Origin: Actinomycetota bacterium
GTDB taxonomy: Bacteria; Actinomycetota; Actinomycetes; Nanopelagicales; Nanopelagicaceae
Length of the DNA stretch: 64,000 bases
Direction of reading: 5' to 3'
NCBI GenBank assembly: GCA_009698615.1
Contig: WLPU01000002.1
Location: 62,001 to 126,000 of the forward strand
Part shown: positions 10,802-23,013 of the stretch, in pieces
Position numbering within the stretch: position 1 is the first letter of the stretch
Layout: the number at the start of each line of letters is the position of its first letter
The notes under the pieces: generated by a model
Told to the model about the DNA's origin: nothing
Databases searched by the model: none
What the model saw: the letters and a program-made list of their open reading frames with translations, nothing else
Made by a program: the position numbers and the translations under genes

Positions 10802-12997
10802 TTACTCAGCAGCTGGAGCATCATCAAGAACCGGAACAAGAGATAACTTGCCCTTGGGATCGATCTCGCCGATCTCTACTTGAATCTTGTCGCCAACTTT
10901 CATGACCTCTTCAAGGTTTTCGATCCGCTTGCCACCGTGCATCTTGCGAATTTGCGAGACGTGGAGCAAGCCATCTTTGCCTGGCATTAGAGAAACGAAA
11001 GCACCGAATGCAGCAAGTTTTACAACGGTACCTAGGTAACGCTCTCCAACTTCTGGCATTTGCGGATTAGCAATGGCGTTGATCTGAGCGCGAGCAGCTT
11101 CTGCCTTTGGCCCATCTGTTGCGCCGATGTAAATCGTTCCGTCATCTTCAATGGAGATCTCGGCGCCAGTTTCATCTTGAATCTGGTTGATGATCTTGCC
11201 CTTAGGCCCGATCACTGCGCCAATCTGATCTACTGGAATCTTGATCGAAATAATGCGAGGAGCAAATGGGCTCATCTCATCTGGAGAATCAATGGCCTCT
11301 GCCATGACATCCAAGATTGCAAGACGCGCTTCTTTCGCTTGGTGGAGTGCGCCAGCAAGAACTGAGGCAGGAATTCCATCGAGCTTTGTATCAAGTTGTA
11401 GCGCGGTCACGAATTCACGAGTACCGGCAACCTTGAAGTCCATATCTCCAAATGCATCTTCTGCACCAAGAATGTCAGTGAGGGCAACATATTCAACTTT
11501 GCCATCGACATCATCAGAAATAAGACCCATTGCAATACCCGCAACTGGCGCACGAAGTGGCACGCCAGCATTAAGAAGCGCCAATGTAGATGCGCATACA
11601 GATCCCATGGAAGTTGATCCATTAGAACCCAGAGCCTCTGACACCTGACGAATTGCGTATGGGAATTCTTCGCGGCTTGGAAGCACGGGCACAAGTGCAC
11701 GTTCTGCCAAGGCTCCGTGTCCAATTTCTCGACGCTTAGGTGTTCCAACACGACCAGTCTCACCGGTTGAATATGGTGGGAAGTTATAGTTGTGCATATA
11801 GCGCTTATGGTTTTCAGGATTCAAAGTATCGAGCTGTTGCTCCATCTTGAGCATGTTCAGAGTTGTGATACCAAGAATCTGAGTCTCGCCACGTTCGAAT
11901 ATTGCAGAACCGTGCACGCGTGGGATCACTTCAACCTCTGCAGAGAGCGGACGAATGTCACGCAATCCACGTCCGTCGATACGAATCTTGTCGCGCAATA
12001 CACGCTGGCGAACTAACTTCTTAGTAAGAGAGCGAAATGCAGCAGAAATCTCTTTCTCGCGGCCTTCGAACTTACCAGCAAGAGACTCCTTGACACCGGC
12101 GCTAATACGATCGGTTTCAGTCTCGCGCTCTTGCTTTCCAGAAATTGTTAGCGCCTTAGCAAGATCCTTGCTTGTGGCATCTGAAACAGCTGTAAAGACA
12201 TCATCTTGGTAATCCAAGAAGATTGGGAATTCGCCAGTTGCCTTTGCGGCAGCTTTGGCCACCTTGGCTTGCGCTTGGCACAGTGCGCGAATAAATACCT
12301 TTGATGCATCAAGGCCTTGCGCAACAACTTCCTCTGTAGGAGTTGGTGCGCCACCCTTGATTAATTCAATGGTGCGAGATGTTGCTTCGGCTTCAACCAT
12401 CATGATTGCAACATCATCGCCACTTACACGACCTGCTACGACCATGTCGAAGACTGCTTCATCCAATTGTGAATGATTTGGGAATGCGACCCACTGGCCC
12501 TTAATCAAAGCGACGCGAACGCCGCCGATTGGACCAGAAAATGGCAATCCAGCTAACTGTGTTGACATAGATGCTGCATTTATTGCAACAACGTCATACA
12601 TATGATCTGGGTTAAGTGCCATAACTGTCACTACAACCTGAACTTCATTACGAAGTCCCTTTACAAATGATGGACGCAACGGACGATCAATCAGACGGCA
12701 AGTAAGGATCGCATCTTCCGATGGACGACCTTCGCGGCGGAAGAACGATCCTGGGATACGTCCAACTGCATACATGCGCTCTTCAACATCCACTGTAAGT
12801 GGAAAGAAGTCGAACTGATCTTTTGGTTGTTTTGAAACTGTTGTTGCTGAGAGCAACATTGTTTCGTCATCCAAGTAAACTGCGGTGCTTCCACCTGCTT
12901 GACGCGCTAGGCGTCCAGTTTCAAAACGTATTTCTCTTTTTCCGAATTTTCCGTTATCAATGATTGCAACGGCAGACGAAATTTCTTGACCCTCCAT
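10802..12997 (-). CDS. pnp: Polyribonucleotide nucleotidyltransferase
   Basis: 731 aa; two RNase PH domains, KH (GKGGKI-like GPKGKIIN) and S1 C-terminus; AGGAG SD. Confidence 0.97.
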   Translation of the reverse strand: MEGQEISSAVAIIDNGKFGKREIRFETGRLARQAGGSTAVYLDDETMLLSATTVSKQPKDQFDFFPLTVDVEERMYAVGRIPGSFFRREGRPSEDAILTCRLIDRPLRPSFVKGLRNEVQVVVTVMALNPDHMYDVVAINAASMSTQLAGLPFSGPIGGVRVALIKGQWVAFPNHSQLDEAVFDMVVAGRVSGDDVAIMMVEAEATSRTIELIKGGAPTPTEEVVAQGLDASKVFIRALCQAQAKVAKAAAKATGEFPIFLDYQDDVFTAVSDATSKDLAKALTISGKQERETETDRISAGVKESLAGKFEGREKEISAAFRSLTKKLVRQRVLRDKIRIDGRGLRDIRPLSAEVEVIPRVHGSAIFERGETQILGITTLNMLKMEQQLDTLNPENHKRYMHNYNFPPYSTGETGRVGTPKRREIGHGALAERALVPVLPSREEFPYAIRQVSEALGSNGSTSMGSVCASTLALLNAGVPLRAPVAGIAMGLISDDVDGKVEYVALTDILGAEDAFGDMDFKVAGTREFVTALQLDTKLDGIPASVLAGALHQAKEARLAILDVMAEAIDSPDEMSPFAPRIISIKIPVDQIGAVIGPKGKIINQIQDETGAEISIEDDGTIYIGATDGPKAEAARAQINAIANPQMPEVGERYLGTVVKLAAFGAFVSLMPGKDGLLHVSQIRKMHGGKRIENLEEVMKVGDKIQVEIGEIDPKGKLSLVPVLDDAPAAE

Positions 12998-13008
12998 GGG
13001 TCGCTCCT

Positions 13009-13031
13009 GTTCTCGATTAACTCGAGAGAAC
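13009..13031 (-). promoter_or_regulatory. 5'-UTR hairpin upstream of pnp (Actino-pnp candidate)
   Basis: GTTC-TC-TCGA-GTTAA-TCGA-GAAC hairpin with 2-nt bulge immediately before the SD of pnp. Confidence 0.5.
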
Positions 13032-13143
13032 TAATGAATCATCGATCGAAGTCAACGGATTTTTTCTTGCAATACATTGGATGTACAACAGACAATCCGT
13101 AAACCACTACCGAGGACCATTTTCTCCCGGTTAATCGTTCTAA

Positions 13144-13413
13144 TTAACGGCGAATACCGAGTTTTTCGATGATCGCTCTATAACGTTCGATGTTTGTCTT
13201 TGCGAGGTATTGAAGAATTCGGCGACGCTGACCAACTAGTAATAGCAAGCCACGACGGTTGTGGTGGTCGTGCTTGTTCGTCTTGAGATGTTCTGTGATT
13301 TCTTCAATGCGCTTGGAGAGCAAAGCGACCTGAGCTTCAGGGCTTCCCGTGTCAGTAGGTGAAGAACCGTACTGTGCAATGATTTCTTTCTTTGCTGCTG
13401 GCGTTAAGGCCAT
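13144..13413 (-). CDS. rpsO: 30S ribosomal protein S15
   Basis: 89 aa; [29 protein letters not shown]. Confidence 0.98.
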   Translation of the reverse strand: MALTPAAKKEIIAQYGSSPTDTGSPEAQVALLSKRIEEITEHLKTNKHDHHNRRGLLLLVGQRRRILQYLAKTNIERYRAIIEKLGIRR

Positions 13414-13436
13414 GGTGGTACTCCTTCTACTGTGTA

Positions 13437-13468
13437 CGAGGGCTTCCGGTTTACCTCACGGAAACTCG
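13437..13468 (-). promoter_or_regulatory. rpsO leader hairpin (possible S15 autoregulatory site)
   Basis: Nested pairing CGAG/CTCG and TTCCG/CGGAA in the rpsO 5'-UTR. Confidence 0.4.
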
Positions 13469-13527
13469 CTGTCTCGTTTAGACGGTCGTAGGGTACCAGC
13501 GCACGCTCAATAGAGTGAAATCGGGGC

Positions 13528-14445
13528 TTACTTCGTTAAATCTCGCGCTTGATCACAGTCGATTTTCATCTGTGCCAAGAGTGCATCAAGGCCATCGAAT
13601 TTCACCGTATCGCGCAATCTCCAACCAAAGTCGATAATGGCGTTCTTGTCGTAAAGGTTTAAATCTTTTTGATCTAGTGCATATGCCTCAACTTGGCGAG
13701 AGCGTTCACCTTCAAAAGTGGGATTTGTGCCAATGGAGATTGCGCAGGGCCATCTCTTGCCTTCTACTTCAAGCCAGCCGGCATAAACACCATCACTTGG
13801 TACCGAGTTCCAAGACGTTGAGTAACCCAAATTTGCAGTTGGGTAGCCAATTTCACGTCCTCGTTTTTCACCGTGAACAACTATTCCTTCTAACCGATGT
13901 GGCCTGGAAAGCAATCTCCATGCAGTTTCAACATCACCTTGGGCAACAGCAGCACGAATTCGAGTCGATGAAATAACTCCTCCCTCAAATTCTTGTAGCG
14001 GAACTTCTTCGGCGAAGAAGCCTTGAGCTGCCCCCGATGTCATCAAATCTCCCACCCGACCTGCTGCTTTGTGACCATAACTAAAGTTCTGCCCGACAAC
14101 TACGCCAGATATTTTCAAATACTTCACCAGGACTTCAGAGACAAACTCATCTGGAGACTTGGAGGCAAATTCGCTATCGAACTCGCACACAATCACTGCA
14201 TCTGCGCCATATTTTTTTAAAAGTTCGACCCGGCGTCCTACCGATACAAGCATTGTCGGAGCTTTATCAGGGGCAAAAAACTGCATCGGATGTGGATCAA
14301 ATGTCAGCGCAATTACTCCACGCCCATTGCTTGCCTTTTTTGCATGCGCGAGAATTGCCTGATGTCCCAAGTGGACTCCGTCAAAAATGCCAATCGCTAC
14401 AGTGGCGCCAACAATTTGCTCGCCTCGCCATTGCATCCGATTCAT
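13528..14445 (-). CDS. ribF: Bifunctional riboflavin kinase/FAD synthetase
   Basis: 305 aa; GIFDGVHLGHQ and GYPTANLGY motifs. Confidence 0.96.
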   Translation of the reverse strand: MNRMQWRGEQIVGATVAIGIFDGVHLGHQAILAHAKKASNGRGVIALTFDPHPMQFFAPDKAPTMLVSVGRRVELLKKYGADAVIVCEFDSEFASKSPDEFVSEVLVKYLKISGVVVGQNFSYGHKAAGRVGDLMTSGAAQGFFAEEVPLQEFEGGVISSTRIRAAVAQGDVETAWRLLSRPHRLEGIVVHGEKRGREIGYPTANLGYSTSWNSVPSDGVYAGWLEVEGKRWPCAISIGTNPTFEGERSRQVEAYALDQKDLNLYDKNAIIDFGWRLRDTVKFDGLDALLAQMKIDCDQARDLTK

Positions 14446-14461
14446 TTGCTTATTATCTCAT

Positions 14462-15355
14462 CTAGTTCTTGGCCGCAAAGACCGCAATCGGACGGGCGTG
14501 CCCCTCAGAATTCTTCAGAAGCGCAAGAAGTTCACCGTGTCCAATCGCTGCGGTGACATCGTCATTGAAACACGGTGCCAAAATCCTGCCAAATGAGAGA
14601 TCCATCGCTTCTTCTTCACTTACCTGTCGAATTGGAAAGGTAAGTTCTGCTACATCGGTAACACTTAAAGTTACGAATTCTCCTTCTTTAAGTTGATTTA
14701 TTGTGACGCCTCCATTGAGATCAAAGCGGGCCACCCGCGTGCGACGCAAAGCGCTGAGGTGACCACCGATACCAAGTGAATCACCGCAATCACGAGCAAT
14801 AGCCCGAATGAAGGTACCCGCCGAGCAAGTAACTTCTACATCTACTTCTATAGAGGATTCACTCTTTCGAATTCCCAGAATATCTAATTGTGAAATTGTT
14901 ACCGTGCGTGCGGGAAGTTCAAATTCTTCACCAGCGCGCACTCGCGCGTGGGCTCTTTCTCCATCTACTTTGATCGCTGAAACCGAACTTGGGCGCTGAA
15001 AGATTGTTCCTTTCATTGCTCCAAGGGCTGTTGCGATTTGATCATTCGAAATTACATCCACCTGCTCTTTACTTGCCGTAGCGATCACAGCACCTTCTTT
15101 GTCGTCGCTCACAGTACTTTGTCCCAAAACAATCGTTGCGCTATAGGTTTTGTCGCCATCGGTGATGTACTGCAAAAGTCGTGTGCCGTTACCAAATCCC
15201 AAAACGAGGACTCCCGTCGCCATCGGATCTAAAGTGCCCGCATGACCAACTTTGCGAGTACCAAGTGCGCGCCTTGCTATCGCCACAACATCGTGGCTAG
15301 TCATCCCCGGCTCTTTATCGACGACGAGAAAACCGTCAGTTGCTTGGATTGTCAT
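14462..15355 (-). CDS. truB: tRNA pseudouridine(55) synthase
   Basis: GHAGTLDPMATGVLVLG motif; likely start MTIQATDGFLVVDK at 15355 rather than track start 15424, which lies deep inside rbfA. Confidence 0.93.
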   Translation of the reverse strand: MTIQATDGFLVVDKEPGMTSHDVVAIARRALGTRKVGHAGTLDPMATGVLVLGFGNGTRLLQYITDGDKTYSATIVLGQSTVSDDKEGAVIATASKEQVDVISNDQIATALGAMKGTIFQRPSSVSAIKVDGERAHARVRAGEEFELPARTVTISQLDILGIRKSESSIEVDVEVTCSAGTFIRAIARDCGDSLGIGGHLSALRRTRVARFDLNGGVTINQLKEGEFVTLSVTDVAELTFPIRQVSEEEAMDLSFGRILAPCFNDDVTAAIGHGELLALLKNSEGHARPIAVFAAKN

Positions 15356-15782
15356 CCACAATTTCGCGAGGTGCCTTGTACGGATCAGCATCTCCTGCAT
15401 AGGTTGCGTTTGCCCGAAGTGCAATCACTTCAGCATCGCGTTGGTGAACAGTTTCAAGTAATGATTCCAAGGCCAGGGCGCTTTCTGGAAGTCCATCTGG
15501 AAAAAATGCAATGGACGGAGTTATCCGCGTTCCTAAATCTTTTCCAACCGCGGAGCGAATTACTCCTTTTGCGCTTTCCAAAGCAGCAGCAGTCGACTCA
15601 CGTTGCGCGTCATCGCCCAACACTGTGTAAAAAACCGATGCATGCTGAAGGTCTCCGGTTACTCGCGTATCTGTAATTGTGACAAACCCGAGGCGAGGAT
15701 CCTTGATCTTCCCCTCGAGAAGGCCTGCCACAACTACTTTGATACGGTCTGCAACCTTTTGAGAACGATGTGATTGGCTCAT
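15336..15782 (-). CDS. rbfA: 30S ribosome-binding factor A
   Basis: 148 aa; DPRLGFVTITDTRVTGDLQHASVFYTVLG. Confidence 0.95.
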   Translation of the reverse strand: MSQSHRSQKVADRIKVVVAGLLEGKIKDPRLGFVTITDTRVTGDLQHASVFYTVLGDDAQRESTAAALESAKGVIRSAVGKDLGTRITPSIAFFPDGLPESALALESLLETVHQRDAEVIALRANATYAGDADPYKAPREIVDDNPSN

Positions 15783-15787
15783 GGCAA

Positions 15788-18547
15788 TTACGCGCGCTTC
15801 TTCTCGCGCATCTCAAATGCCTGAACAATGTCGCCAACTTGAACGTCCTTATAGGTTCCAACACCAATACCGCACTCGAATCCTTCTCGGACTTCAGCTG
15901 CATCGTCCTTGAAGCGCTTGAGTGAATCAATAGTGAATTTCTCTATAAGAACTTCGTCGCCGCGAAGAAGGCGTGCCGTGGCATTTCGGCGAATCACGCC
16001 GTCTTGAACCATGGAGCCCGCAATGTTTCCGAACTTACTAGATTTGAAGATTTCTCGAATCTCGGCATTACCAAGAATTGCTTCTTCGTATTCTGGCTTG
16101 AGCAAGCCCTTAAGGGAAAGCTCGATCTCTTCAATCGCGTTATAGATAACTGAATAGAAGCGAACTTCGACGCCCTCTTGATCGGCAAATATTGCAGTTT
16201 GTGGCTCTGGCGTCACGTTAAAGCCAATCACTACAGCCGTTGATGCAGAGGCCAAAGTAATATCGCTCTTGGTAATTGCGCCTACGCCGCGGTGAATAAC
16301 TCGCAAATCAACTTCGGCTCCAACATCCAACTGCAAGAGTGCGTCTTCGAGTGCTTCAACCGAACCACTAACGTCACCTTTGAGAATGAGATTAAGCGTG
16401 GTGACTTTCGATTGCTCCATGAAGTCTTCGAGTGAAACTTTCTTACGAGCCTTAGCAAGCTGTGCGTTTCGCTCTGCAGCCTGACGCTTCTCAGCAATCT
16501 GACGTGCAGTGCGATCATCGCTAGCAACAAGGAATGTGTCGCCGGCCGCAGGAACGGAAGTGAATCCAAGTACCTGCACTGGCCGAGATGGTCCTGCTGT
16601 TGCAACTGTCTCTCCGTGCTCATCCAACATGGCACGAACGCGCCCGAAGGATCCACCGGCAACAATTGCATCGCCAACTTTGAGTGTTCCGCGTTGCACC
16701 AAGACAGTTGCAACTGGACCGCGTCCACGGTCGAGGTGGGCTTCAATAGCAACACCGCGAGCATCATCTTCAGCTACTGCTTGAAGATCAATTGCGGCAT
16801 CTGCTGTGAGCAAAATCGAATCAATAAGGTCTTTAATACCATCGCCTGATTTTGCAGATACGTTTACGAAGATTGTGTCTCCGCCGTACTCCTCTGCGAT
16901 CAAGTTGTACTCAGTGAGTTGTTGGCGAACCTTGTCTGGGTTTGCGCCTTCCTTATCAATCTTGTTAACCGCAACAACGATTGGCACATCCGCTGCCTGA
17001 GCATGATTGAGCGCTTCTATTGTCTGGGGCATAACACCATCATCGGCAGCAACTACCAAAACGGCGATATCAGTGACTTTGGCACCACGAGCGCGCATAG
17101 CGGTAAAAGCCTCGTGGCCAGGTGTGTCAATAAAGGTAATGGCACGATCGAGACCGTTGTGATTGTGATGAATTTGATAGGCACCAATGTGCTGTGTTAT
17201 TCCGCCTGCTTCAGATTTAACAACCTCTGTTTGGCGAATTGCATCGAGCATTCGAGTCTTACCATGATCGACGTGTCCCATGACAGTCACCACAGGTGGT
17301 CGCGTGACTAGAAGTGAAGGATCAAGTGTTGCAAGTTCGCCATCTAGATTGATGTCGAATGTTTGCAAAAGCTCGCGGTCTTCGTCTTCTGGGCTCACGA
17401 TGTCGATGAGGTAACCAAGCTCGGCACCCAAAAGCGCGAAAGTATCTTCATCTACCGATTGTGTTGCCGTCACCATTTCACCTAAGTGGAACAGAGCTGC
17501 AACTAGTGCTGCTGGATCGGCATTAATCTTGTCAGCGAAATCTGCAAGTGATGCCCCGCGACGCATGCGAATTGGAGTCTTGCCATCGCCGTGAGGGACA
17601 ACGGCTCCACCCAATTGTGGAGCTTGCATATTGTCGAATTCATCACGAAGTGCTTTTCTACTTTTTGGTTTTCTCTTACTTGATTTGCTTGCATTTTTTC
17701 CAAATGCGCCGCCGGTGCTTCCGCGTTGCGGACGACCTGCTCCACCAGGACGACCCGGTGCTCCACCTGGTGCACCCGCACCTGCAGTGGGAGTGCGATA
17801 TGGACTACCTGGTGCGCCAGTTGTAGAAGCACCAGGACCACCTGTACGCGGTGGATAATTTCCAGTACCTGTTCCTTGTGGCGGACGAGATGAAGGTGGT
17901 CGTGCTGCAAAACCTGGACGCACAGAACCTGGACGAGGTCCTGACATTCCTGGACGAGGTCCGCCAGTACTTGAACCTGCAGGACGTTGTGGCGGACGGG
18001 GCATGGATGTTCCCGATGAAAATGGATTATTACCAGCACCAGATGGACGAGGTGCACTTGTTGGACGAGGTGCGGGTGGACGAGGTGAACCAAAAGGATT
18101 ATTTCCAGGGCGAGGCGCAGCCGGTGAAGCAGGACGTTGCGTTGTCCCATCTGTTGGCATGGTCGAATTTGTCGAAGTTGTTGAAGTTGTTGGTGCCAGT
18201 GGTGCAACTGGAGTAACAGGTCTGGCATCAGCGGCAGCCTTTTGTGCTGATGCTTGCTGTGCTAACTCTGGTGAAATCTCAGCGAGTAATTCAACTGCTG
18301 CTTCAGGGGTGAGCTCGGGCTCAGATTTTTTCGAGGCGGCCTTCTTTGCAGCGGCCTTCTTAACCGGCTTCTTCTCCTCGACCGGTTTTACATCTGGATA
18401 TAACTCCAAAAGCTTTCGGACTACGGGTGCTTCAACCGTGGATGATGCAGATCGGACGAATTCGCCCATCTCTTGGAGTTTTGCAAGGACGACCTTGCTC
18501 TCCATACCGAGTTGTTTTGCTAACTCATGTACGCGGACCTTTGACAC
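15788..18547 (-). CDS. infB: Translation initiation factor IF-2
   Basis: 919 aa; [21 protein letters not shown] motifs; Pro/Gly/Arg-rich N-terminal linker. Confidence 0.98.
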   Translation of the reverse strand: MSKVRVHELAKQLGMESKVVLAKLQEMGEFVRSASSTVEAPVVRKLLELYPDVKPVEEKKPVKKAAAKKAASKKSEPELTPEAAVELLAEISPELAQQASAQKAAADARPVTPVAPLAPTTSTTSTNSTMPTDGTTQRPASPAAPRPGNNPFGSPRPPAPRPTSAPRPSGAGNNPFSSGTSMPRPPQRPAGSSTGGPRPGMSGPRPGSVRPGFAARPPSSRPPQGTGTGNYPPRTGGPGASTTGAPGSPYRTPTAGAGAPGGAPGRPGGAGRPQRGSTGGAFGKNASKSSKRKPKSRKALRDEFDNMQAPQLGGAVVPHGDGKTPIRMRRGASLADFADKINADPAALVAALFHLGEMVTATQSVDEDTFALLGAELGYLIDIVSPEDEDRELLQTFDINLDGELATLDPSLLVTRPPVVTVMGHVDHGKTRMLDAIRQTEVVKSEAGGITQHIGAYQIHHNHNGLDRAITFIDTPGHEAFTAMRARGAKVTDIAVLVVAADDGVMPQTIEALNHAQAADVPIVVAVNKIDKEGANPDKVRQQLTEYNLIAEEYGGDTIFVNVSAKSGDGIKDLIDSILLTADAAIDLQAVAEDDARGVAIEAHLDRGRGPVATVLVQRGTLKVGDAIVAGGSFGRVRAMLDEHGETVATAGPSRPVQVLGFTSVPAAGDTFLVASDDRTARQIAEKRQAAERNAQLAKARKKVSLEDFMEQSKVTTLNLILKGDVSGSVEALEDALLQLDVGAEVDLRVIHRGVGAITKSDITLASASTAVVIGFNVTPEPQTAIFADQEGVEVRFYSVIYNAIEEIELSLKGLLKPEYEEAILGNAEIREIFKSSKFGNIAGSMVQDGVIRRNATARLLRGDEVLIEKFTIDSLKRFKDDAAEVREGFECGIGVGTYKDVQVGDIVQAFEMREKKRA

Positions 18548-18620
18548 AGTGCTCCTGTCTTGGCCCGCAATTTTTTCAGGATGCGAGCCCTAGTTGTCTA
18601 ACCTCATGATGTGTACGAGC

Positions 18621-18899
18621 TCATTTGAGTTTCATATCTTTCGCATCCATTTCGTTTGTCACTTCGTTGATAAAGTGAATTAATTCCTTTACATCTAATG
18701 AACCGTCATGTCGAAATGCTCGACCTAACGCTCCATGTTCTACAGCCGATACTGCACATCTGCGGTGTACCCATGCGCCTCGGCCAGAGGCGGTGCGATC
18801 AGGATCGGGAAGAATTCTTCCTTCAACACAAACCACGCGAAGTAACTCCGATGGATTCTCACGTTTTCGACAACCTATGCAACTCCGTATGGGGTTCAT
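18621..18899 (-). CDS. ylxR: YlxR family protein (DUF448)
   Basis: 92 aa; RSCIGCRKRENPSELLRVV and GRGAWVHRRC. Confidence 0.9.
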   Translation of the reverse strand: MNPIRSCIGCRKRENPSELLRVVCVEGRILPDPDRTASGRGAWVHRRCAVSAVEHGALGRAFRHDGSLDVKELIHFINEVTNEMDAKDMKLK

Positions 18900-18969
18900 G
18901 GCGCCTCACCGCTCAAATTCAACAGTGCAAACCTTACCTGTCTTGCCCCGAAAACCCCTAAAAACGCGC

Positions 18970-19956
18970 TTACTCCTGCGTCGATGGAACGCTCGGAGCA
19001 TCGGAGTGGATATCGATGCGCCATCCGGTCAGACGCGCAGCAAGTCGCGCATTCTGCCCATCTTTACCGATAGCTAAAGAAAGTTGATAGTCAGGCACAG
19101 TTACTTTTGCAGAGCGAGTCATGAGATCAACGATTTCGACTTTTTCAACTCGCGCAGGTGCAAGTGCGTGTCCGACAAAAACTGCAGGGTCTTCAGACCA
19201 ATCGACGATGTCAATCTTTTCACCGTGAAGTTCATCCATCACTGCCCGTGCACGCGCTCCCATCGGACCGATGAGCGAACCTTTAGGACTCACGCCAGCA
19301 CGGTGAGTACGTACGGCAATCTTTGTGCGGTGGCCCGCCTCGCGAGCAACAGCCATGATTTCAACAATTCGATCAGTGATCTCTGGAACTTCAAGTGCAA
19401 ATAGCTGCTTCACGAGTGCAGGATGACTCCGCGAGAGTGTTACCTCTGGCCCTTTAAGTCCTTGCTTTACATCCACAACGAAGCACTTGATGCGCTCACC
19501 ATGGGCAAATACTTCACCAGGGACTTGCTCTTGATGCGGAACTTTTCCTTCGACACGACCAAGATTGACATAGATCATTCGAGGATCACGACCCTGTTGC
19601 ACAACTCCCGAAACTACATCGCCAACAGATGCGGTGAACTCCCCTACGATGGAAGCATCATTTTGCTCTCGCATTTTCATCTTAATTACTTGCCTAGCTG
19701 TAGAAGTTGCAATTCGAGTAAAGCCGGCAGGTTCGTCCACAATCTCATCGATCTTGGAGCCATCCTCTCCGAATACTGGGACCATAATTTTGATTTCGCC
19801 AGATTCGCGATCAAGCTGAGCGGTCGCATTTCTCTTGGCTTCATCGGTTTGTGAATACGCAGTCAAGACTGCCGCCTCAATAGCACCGATCAATCGTTCT
19901 AATGGTATTTCCCGCTCAATGGTGAGGGAGGCAAGGAGTTTCATGTCTACATGCAT
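18970..19956 (-). CDS. nusA: Transcription termination/antitermination protein NusA
   Basis: 328 aa; DPAVFVGHALAPARV, AIGKDGQNARLAARLTGWRIDI. Confidence 0.97.
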   Translation of the reverse strand: MHVDMKLLASLTIEREIPLERLIGAIEAAVLTAYSQTDEAKRNATAQLDRESGEIKIMVPVFGEDGSKIDEIVDEPAGFTRIATSTARQVIKMKMREQNDASIVGEFTASVGDVVSGVVQQGRDPRMIYVNLGRVEGKVPHQEQVPGEVFAHGERIKCFVVDVKQGLKGPEVTLSRSHPALVKQLFALEVPEITDRIVEIMAVAREAGHRTKIAVRTHRAGVSPKGSLIGPMGARARAVMDELHGEKIDIVDWSEDPAVFVGHALAPARVEKVEIVDLMTRSAKVTVPDYQLSLAIGKDGQNARLAARLTGWRIDIHSDAPSVPSTQE

Positions 19957-20435
19957 TAGAGATCATCGCCCTTGCGGTTAAACTCAATTTCAACAACTGC
20001 TCGCTTTATATCGTTAAATTGCACATTGATTTCTTTCGCAACTTTGCCTTCAGCTACTAAATTAACTGAACTATCCGCGCTACCTGTGATGCGACCCGTC
20101 ACCACTTCTCCATTTAGCAAAACAATGCGAACAAGTCGCGTCACATTCTTTTTCCAATGCCGCGGCAATGTAAGTGGACGATCTACACCTGGAGATGTCA
20201 CCTCTAAAGTAAAGGCAGTCTCCCCCATAAATGGTGCCTCCTCAAGGAGGGCAGCAATTTCACGCGATGCCGAAGTAACTTCATCAAGGTTAAGTCCTTT
20301 TTCGCCATCGACAATGCAGGTAACAATCCGACGATTGCCAGCTGAGGTAACTTGAACTTCCTCAAGGAAAAAACCAGCAGATTCTAATGCGGGAGTAAGC
20401 GCCTCTTGAATGGTCTGAACGAGCGACATATGCAA
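19956..20435 (-). CDS. rimP: Ribosome maturation factor RimP
   Basis: 159 aa; LEVTSPGVDRPL motif; 1-nt-overlap coupling to nusA. Confidence 0.93.
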   Translation of the reverse strand: MHMSLVQTIQEALTPALESAGFFLEEVQVTSAGNRRIVTCIVDGEKGLNLDEVTSASREIAALLEEAPFMGETAFTLEVTSPGVDRPLTLPRHWKKNVTRLVRIVLLNGEVVTGRITGSADSSVNLVAEGKVAKEINVQFNDIKRAVVEIEFNRKGDDL

Positions 20436-20483
20436 TCACTTTCTATGAAGTTGTATGCAGAGCATAACCTAGATTCTGGTGAG

Positions 20484-21272
20484 CTACCAATGACTAATCG
20501 TGTCTATCCCTACTTTGATAATCAGCACGAAGGTGACGATAAGGAAAACTTTGCGCACCAAGGTCGAGCCACCACGTATTGCGATTCGGGCCCCTAGCAA
20601 AGCACCAGTGATGTTAGCTAGACCTAAGACCAGCCCAACTCTCCACAAAATCACTCCATGAATACCAAAAAGTGCGATTGCCCCCAAATTCGTGGAGAAG
20701 TTAACTACTTTGGCCATGGACGAAGCGGTGAGGAATTCAAACCCTAAAACAACAACAAAGATCACCATCAAGAAGCTTCCGGTGCCAGGGCCGAAAATTC
20801 CGTCATAGAAACCGATCGCGATACCTGCAACAACTGCAATGATGTTTCGACGCGCAGGACTATGGCGAAGAGACTCCACCGTTCCAAGCGTGGGCTTTCG
20901 CCATGTGTAGATCGCAATCACAAGAAGCAGAACAAAGACAAGTGGGCGCATCGCACTAGTTGGAATGTGTGCTGCCATGAATGCGCCGCCCATTGAACCA
21001 AAAAAAGCAGGAATGGCCATGGTTAATGTGAAACGCATATCCGGTTTTACATTTCGCCGATAAAGGACAGCGGCTCCGCTAGTGCCAAATATCGCGCTCA
21101 ATTTATTAGTACCAAGTACTTGGGCGGTTGATGAATTTGGTAATCCGATCAACAAAGCAGGGAGTTGAATCAGCCCGCCGCCACCAGCAATTGCATCTAC
21201 AAAACCCGCAAAAAAAGCAGCAAGAACCATAAAGAAAATAACAAGCAATGAGATATCTCCGAAAAAATGCAT
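20484..21272 (-). CDS. TauE/SafE family sulfite exporter-like membrane protein
   Basis: 262 aa; AGFVDAIAGGGGLIQLP and GFYDGIFGPGTGSF repeats. Confidence 0.92.
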   Translation of the reverse strand: MHFFGDISLLVIFFMVLAAFFAGFVDAIAGGGGLIQLPALLIGLPNSSTAQVLGTNKLSAIFGTSGAAVLYRRNVKPDMRFTLTMAIPAFFGSMGGAFMAAHIPTSAMRPLVFVLLLVIAIYTWRKPTLGTVESLRHSPARRNIIAVVAGIAIGFYDGIFGPGTGSFLMVIFVVVLGFEFLTASSMAKVVNFSTNLGAIALFGIHGVILWRVGLVLGLANITGALLGARIAIRGGSTLVRKVFLIVTFVLIIKVGIDTISHW

Positions 21273-22996
21273 TAAGCGAGAAGTTTTACAATTTCGGCAC
21301 AGGCGCTCTCAACAAGTGCCTCACTGCGCTCTCCTGTACGACGAACCCGAAGCTCTATTTTCCCCTCGGCCAGAGATTTTCCAACCACGACAATGATGGG
21401 ATTGCCGATGAGCTCAGCATCTTTAAATTTAACCCCGGGGCTAGCATCGCGACGATCATCAAGCATCACAGTCTTACCAGCTGCTTCTAACTGGAAAGCC
21501 AACTTCTCGGCGACGTCAAATGGAGCATCTTCCTTTCCGGTTGCAACAATATGAACATGTGCGGGCGCTACTTCGGCCGGCCAACATAAACCGATTTCAT
21601 CGTGGGTTTGTTCTGCAATTGCCGCAACTGCTCGAGAGACACCGATGCCGTAAGAACCCATCGTGACAACTCGTGCCTTTCCATCTTTATCTAGAACAGT
21701 CAAATTAAGTGCTTCGGCATACTTGCGACCCAATTGAAAGATATGACCTATTTCGATGGCACGATCAATAATGACGGGGCTCGCACACGACGGGCAAGCA
21801 TCTCCTTTGCGTACCTCTGCTGCATCAACGTAGTGATCCACCGTGAAGTCACGTCCATTGACGACGTTAAGTGCATGACAGTTCTTCTTATTTGCTCCCG
21901 TCACCCACGATGTTCCAGGTGCGACACGAGGATCTGCATAAACAGTTACTCCGTGCTTTTTTGCATCTTGTGGCCCTACATAACCTTTTACCATTGCAGG
22001 ATTTTTCGCGAAATCTTCTTCTTCAAAGAGACGAACTTCTTTGATGCCAACAAGATTAGCTCCGAGGCGCTTCAAGTCGACTTCTCGATCTCCAGGCACC
22101 AGTACTGAGATTGTCTTTCCATCAGCAACTAAGAGAACATTCTTAAGAGTATCGGCGCTAGTAAATCCACTGCCAAATTGCGAATTGAGTACACCAACTA
22201 AGGTATCAATGGTCGGCGTATTTGGCGTGTCTACAACTTCCAGTGGTGGGGTGGCGCTGGAATCAACAGGGACTTGAACCGTCTTCATCGCTTCAACATT
22301 TGCTGCGTATCCGCATTTTTCACACAGGACATAGGTATCTTCTCCAGTTTCACATGGAGCTAAGAATTCTTCAGAGCCCGAGCCGCCCATCGCACCTGAT
22401 ACGGCACTGACGATGTTGTATTGCAAGCCGAGTCGATCGAATGTTTTAATGTATGCCTCACGGTGTTTGTTGTATGACTCAACTAAACCTTCATCGGTGA
22501 GATCAAAAGAGTACGAATCTTTCATAACAAACTCGCGCCCACGAATGATTCCGCTGCGCGGTCTAGGTTCATCGCGATATTTTGTTTGGATTTGATAAAG
22601 AGACAAAGGTAGATCTTTATAAGAGGAATACTCGCCCTTGACCATCAACGTGAACACTTCCTCATGCGTAGGACCTAAAAGATAGTCGCCGCCTTTTCGA
22701 TCTTGAAGGCGAAAAAGATCTGGTCCGTACTCGCTCCAACGATTTGTTTCCTCGTAAGGTTCGCGTGGAAGAAGGGCTGGAAAGTGAACCTCTTGAAATC
22801 CGGCTTTATCCATTTCTTCGCGCACGATGCGCTCAATATTTCTAAAGGTGATATATCCCAACGGTAACCAAGAATAAATACCAGAAGCAATGCGCCGAAC
22901 ATATCCCGCTCGAACTAAAAGGCGATGACTTGCAACATCAGCATCTGCTGGATCATCGCGCAATGTACGCAAGAAAAGTGACGACATTCTTAACAT
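21272..22996 (-). CDS. proS: Prolyl-tRNA synthetase
   Basis: 574 aa; class II aa[28 protein letters not shown]. Confidence 0.97.
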   Translation of the reverse strand: MLRMSSLFLRTLRDDPADADVASHRLLVRAGYVRRIASGIYSWLPLGYITFRNIERIVREEMDKAGFQEVHFPALLPREPYEETNRWSEYGPDLFRLQDRKGGDYLLGPTHEEVFTLMVKGEYSSYKDLPLSLYQIQTKYRDEPRPRSGIIRGREFVMKDSYSFDLTDEGLVESYNKHREAYIKTFDRLGLQYNIVSAVSGAMGGSGSEEFLAPCETGEDTYVLCEKCGYAANVEAMKTVQVPVDSSATPPLEVVDTPNTPTIDTLVGVLNSQFGSGFTSADTLKNVLLVADGKTISVLVPGDREVDLKRLGANLVGIKEVRLFEEEDFAKNPAMVKGYVGPQDAKKHGVTVYADPRVAPGTSWVTGANKKNCHALNVVNGRDFTVDHYVDAAEVRKGDACPSCASPVIIDRAIEIGHIFQLGRKYAEALNLTVLDKDGKARVVTMGSYGIGVSRAVAAIAEQTHDEIGLCWPAEVAPAHVHIVATGKEDAPFDVAEKLAFQLEAAGKTVMLDDRRDASPGVKFKDAELIGNPIIVVVGKSLAEGKIELRVRRTGERSEALVESACAEIVKLLA

Positions 22997-23013
22997 CTAT
23001 TTGTTATCTCTTT

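Noticed and set aside
11060-12476. Several 70-135 aa plus-strand ORFs opposite pnp
   Set aside because: Antisense artefacts of a long conserved gene.
17503-18593. Overlapping long ORFs on both strands (minus 17503-18228; plus 17851-18216, 18003-18593)
   Set aside because: They lie in the Pro/Gly/Arg-rich low-complexity linker of infB; compositional bias removes stops in other frames. No family-like motifs.
19423-19854. 143-aa plus-strand ORF inside nusA
   Set aside because: Shadow ORF opposite a conserved gene.
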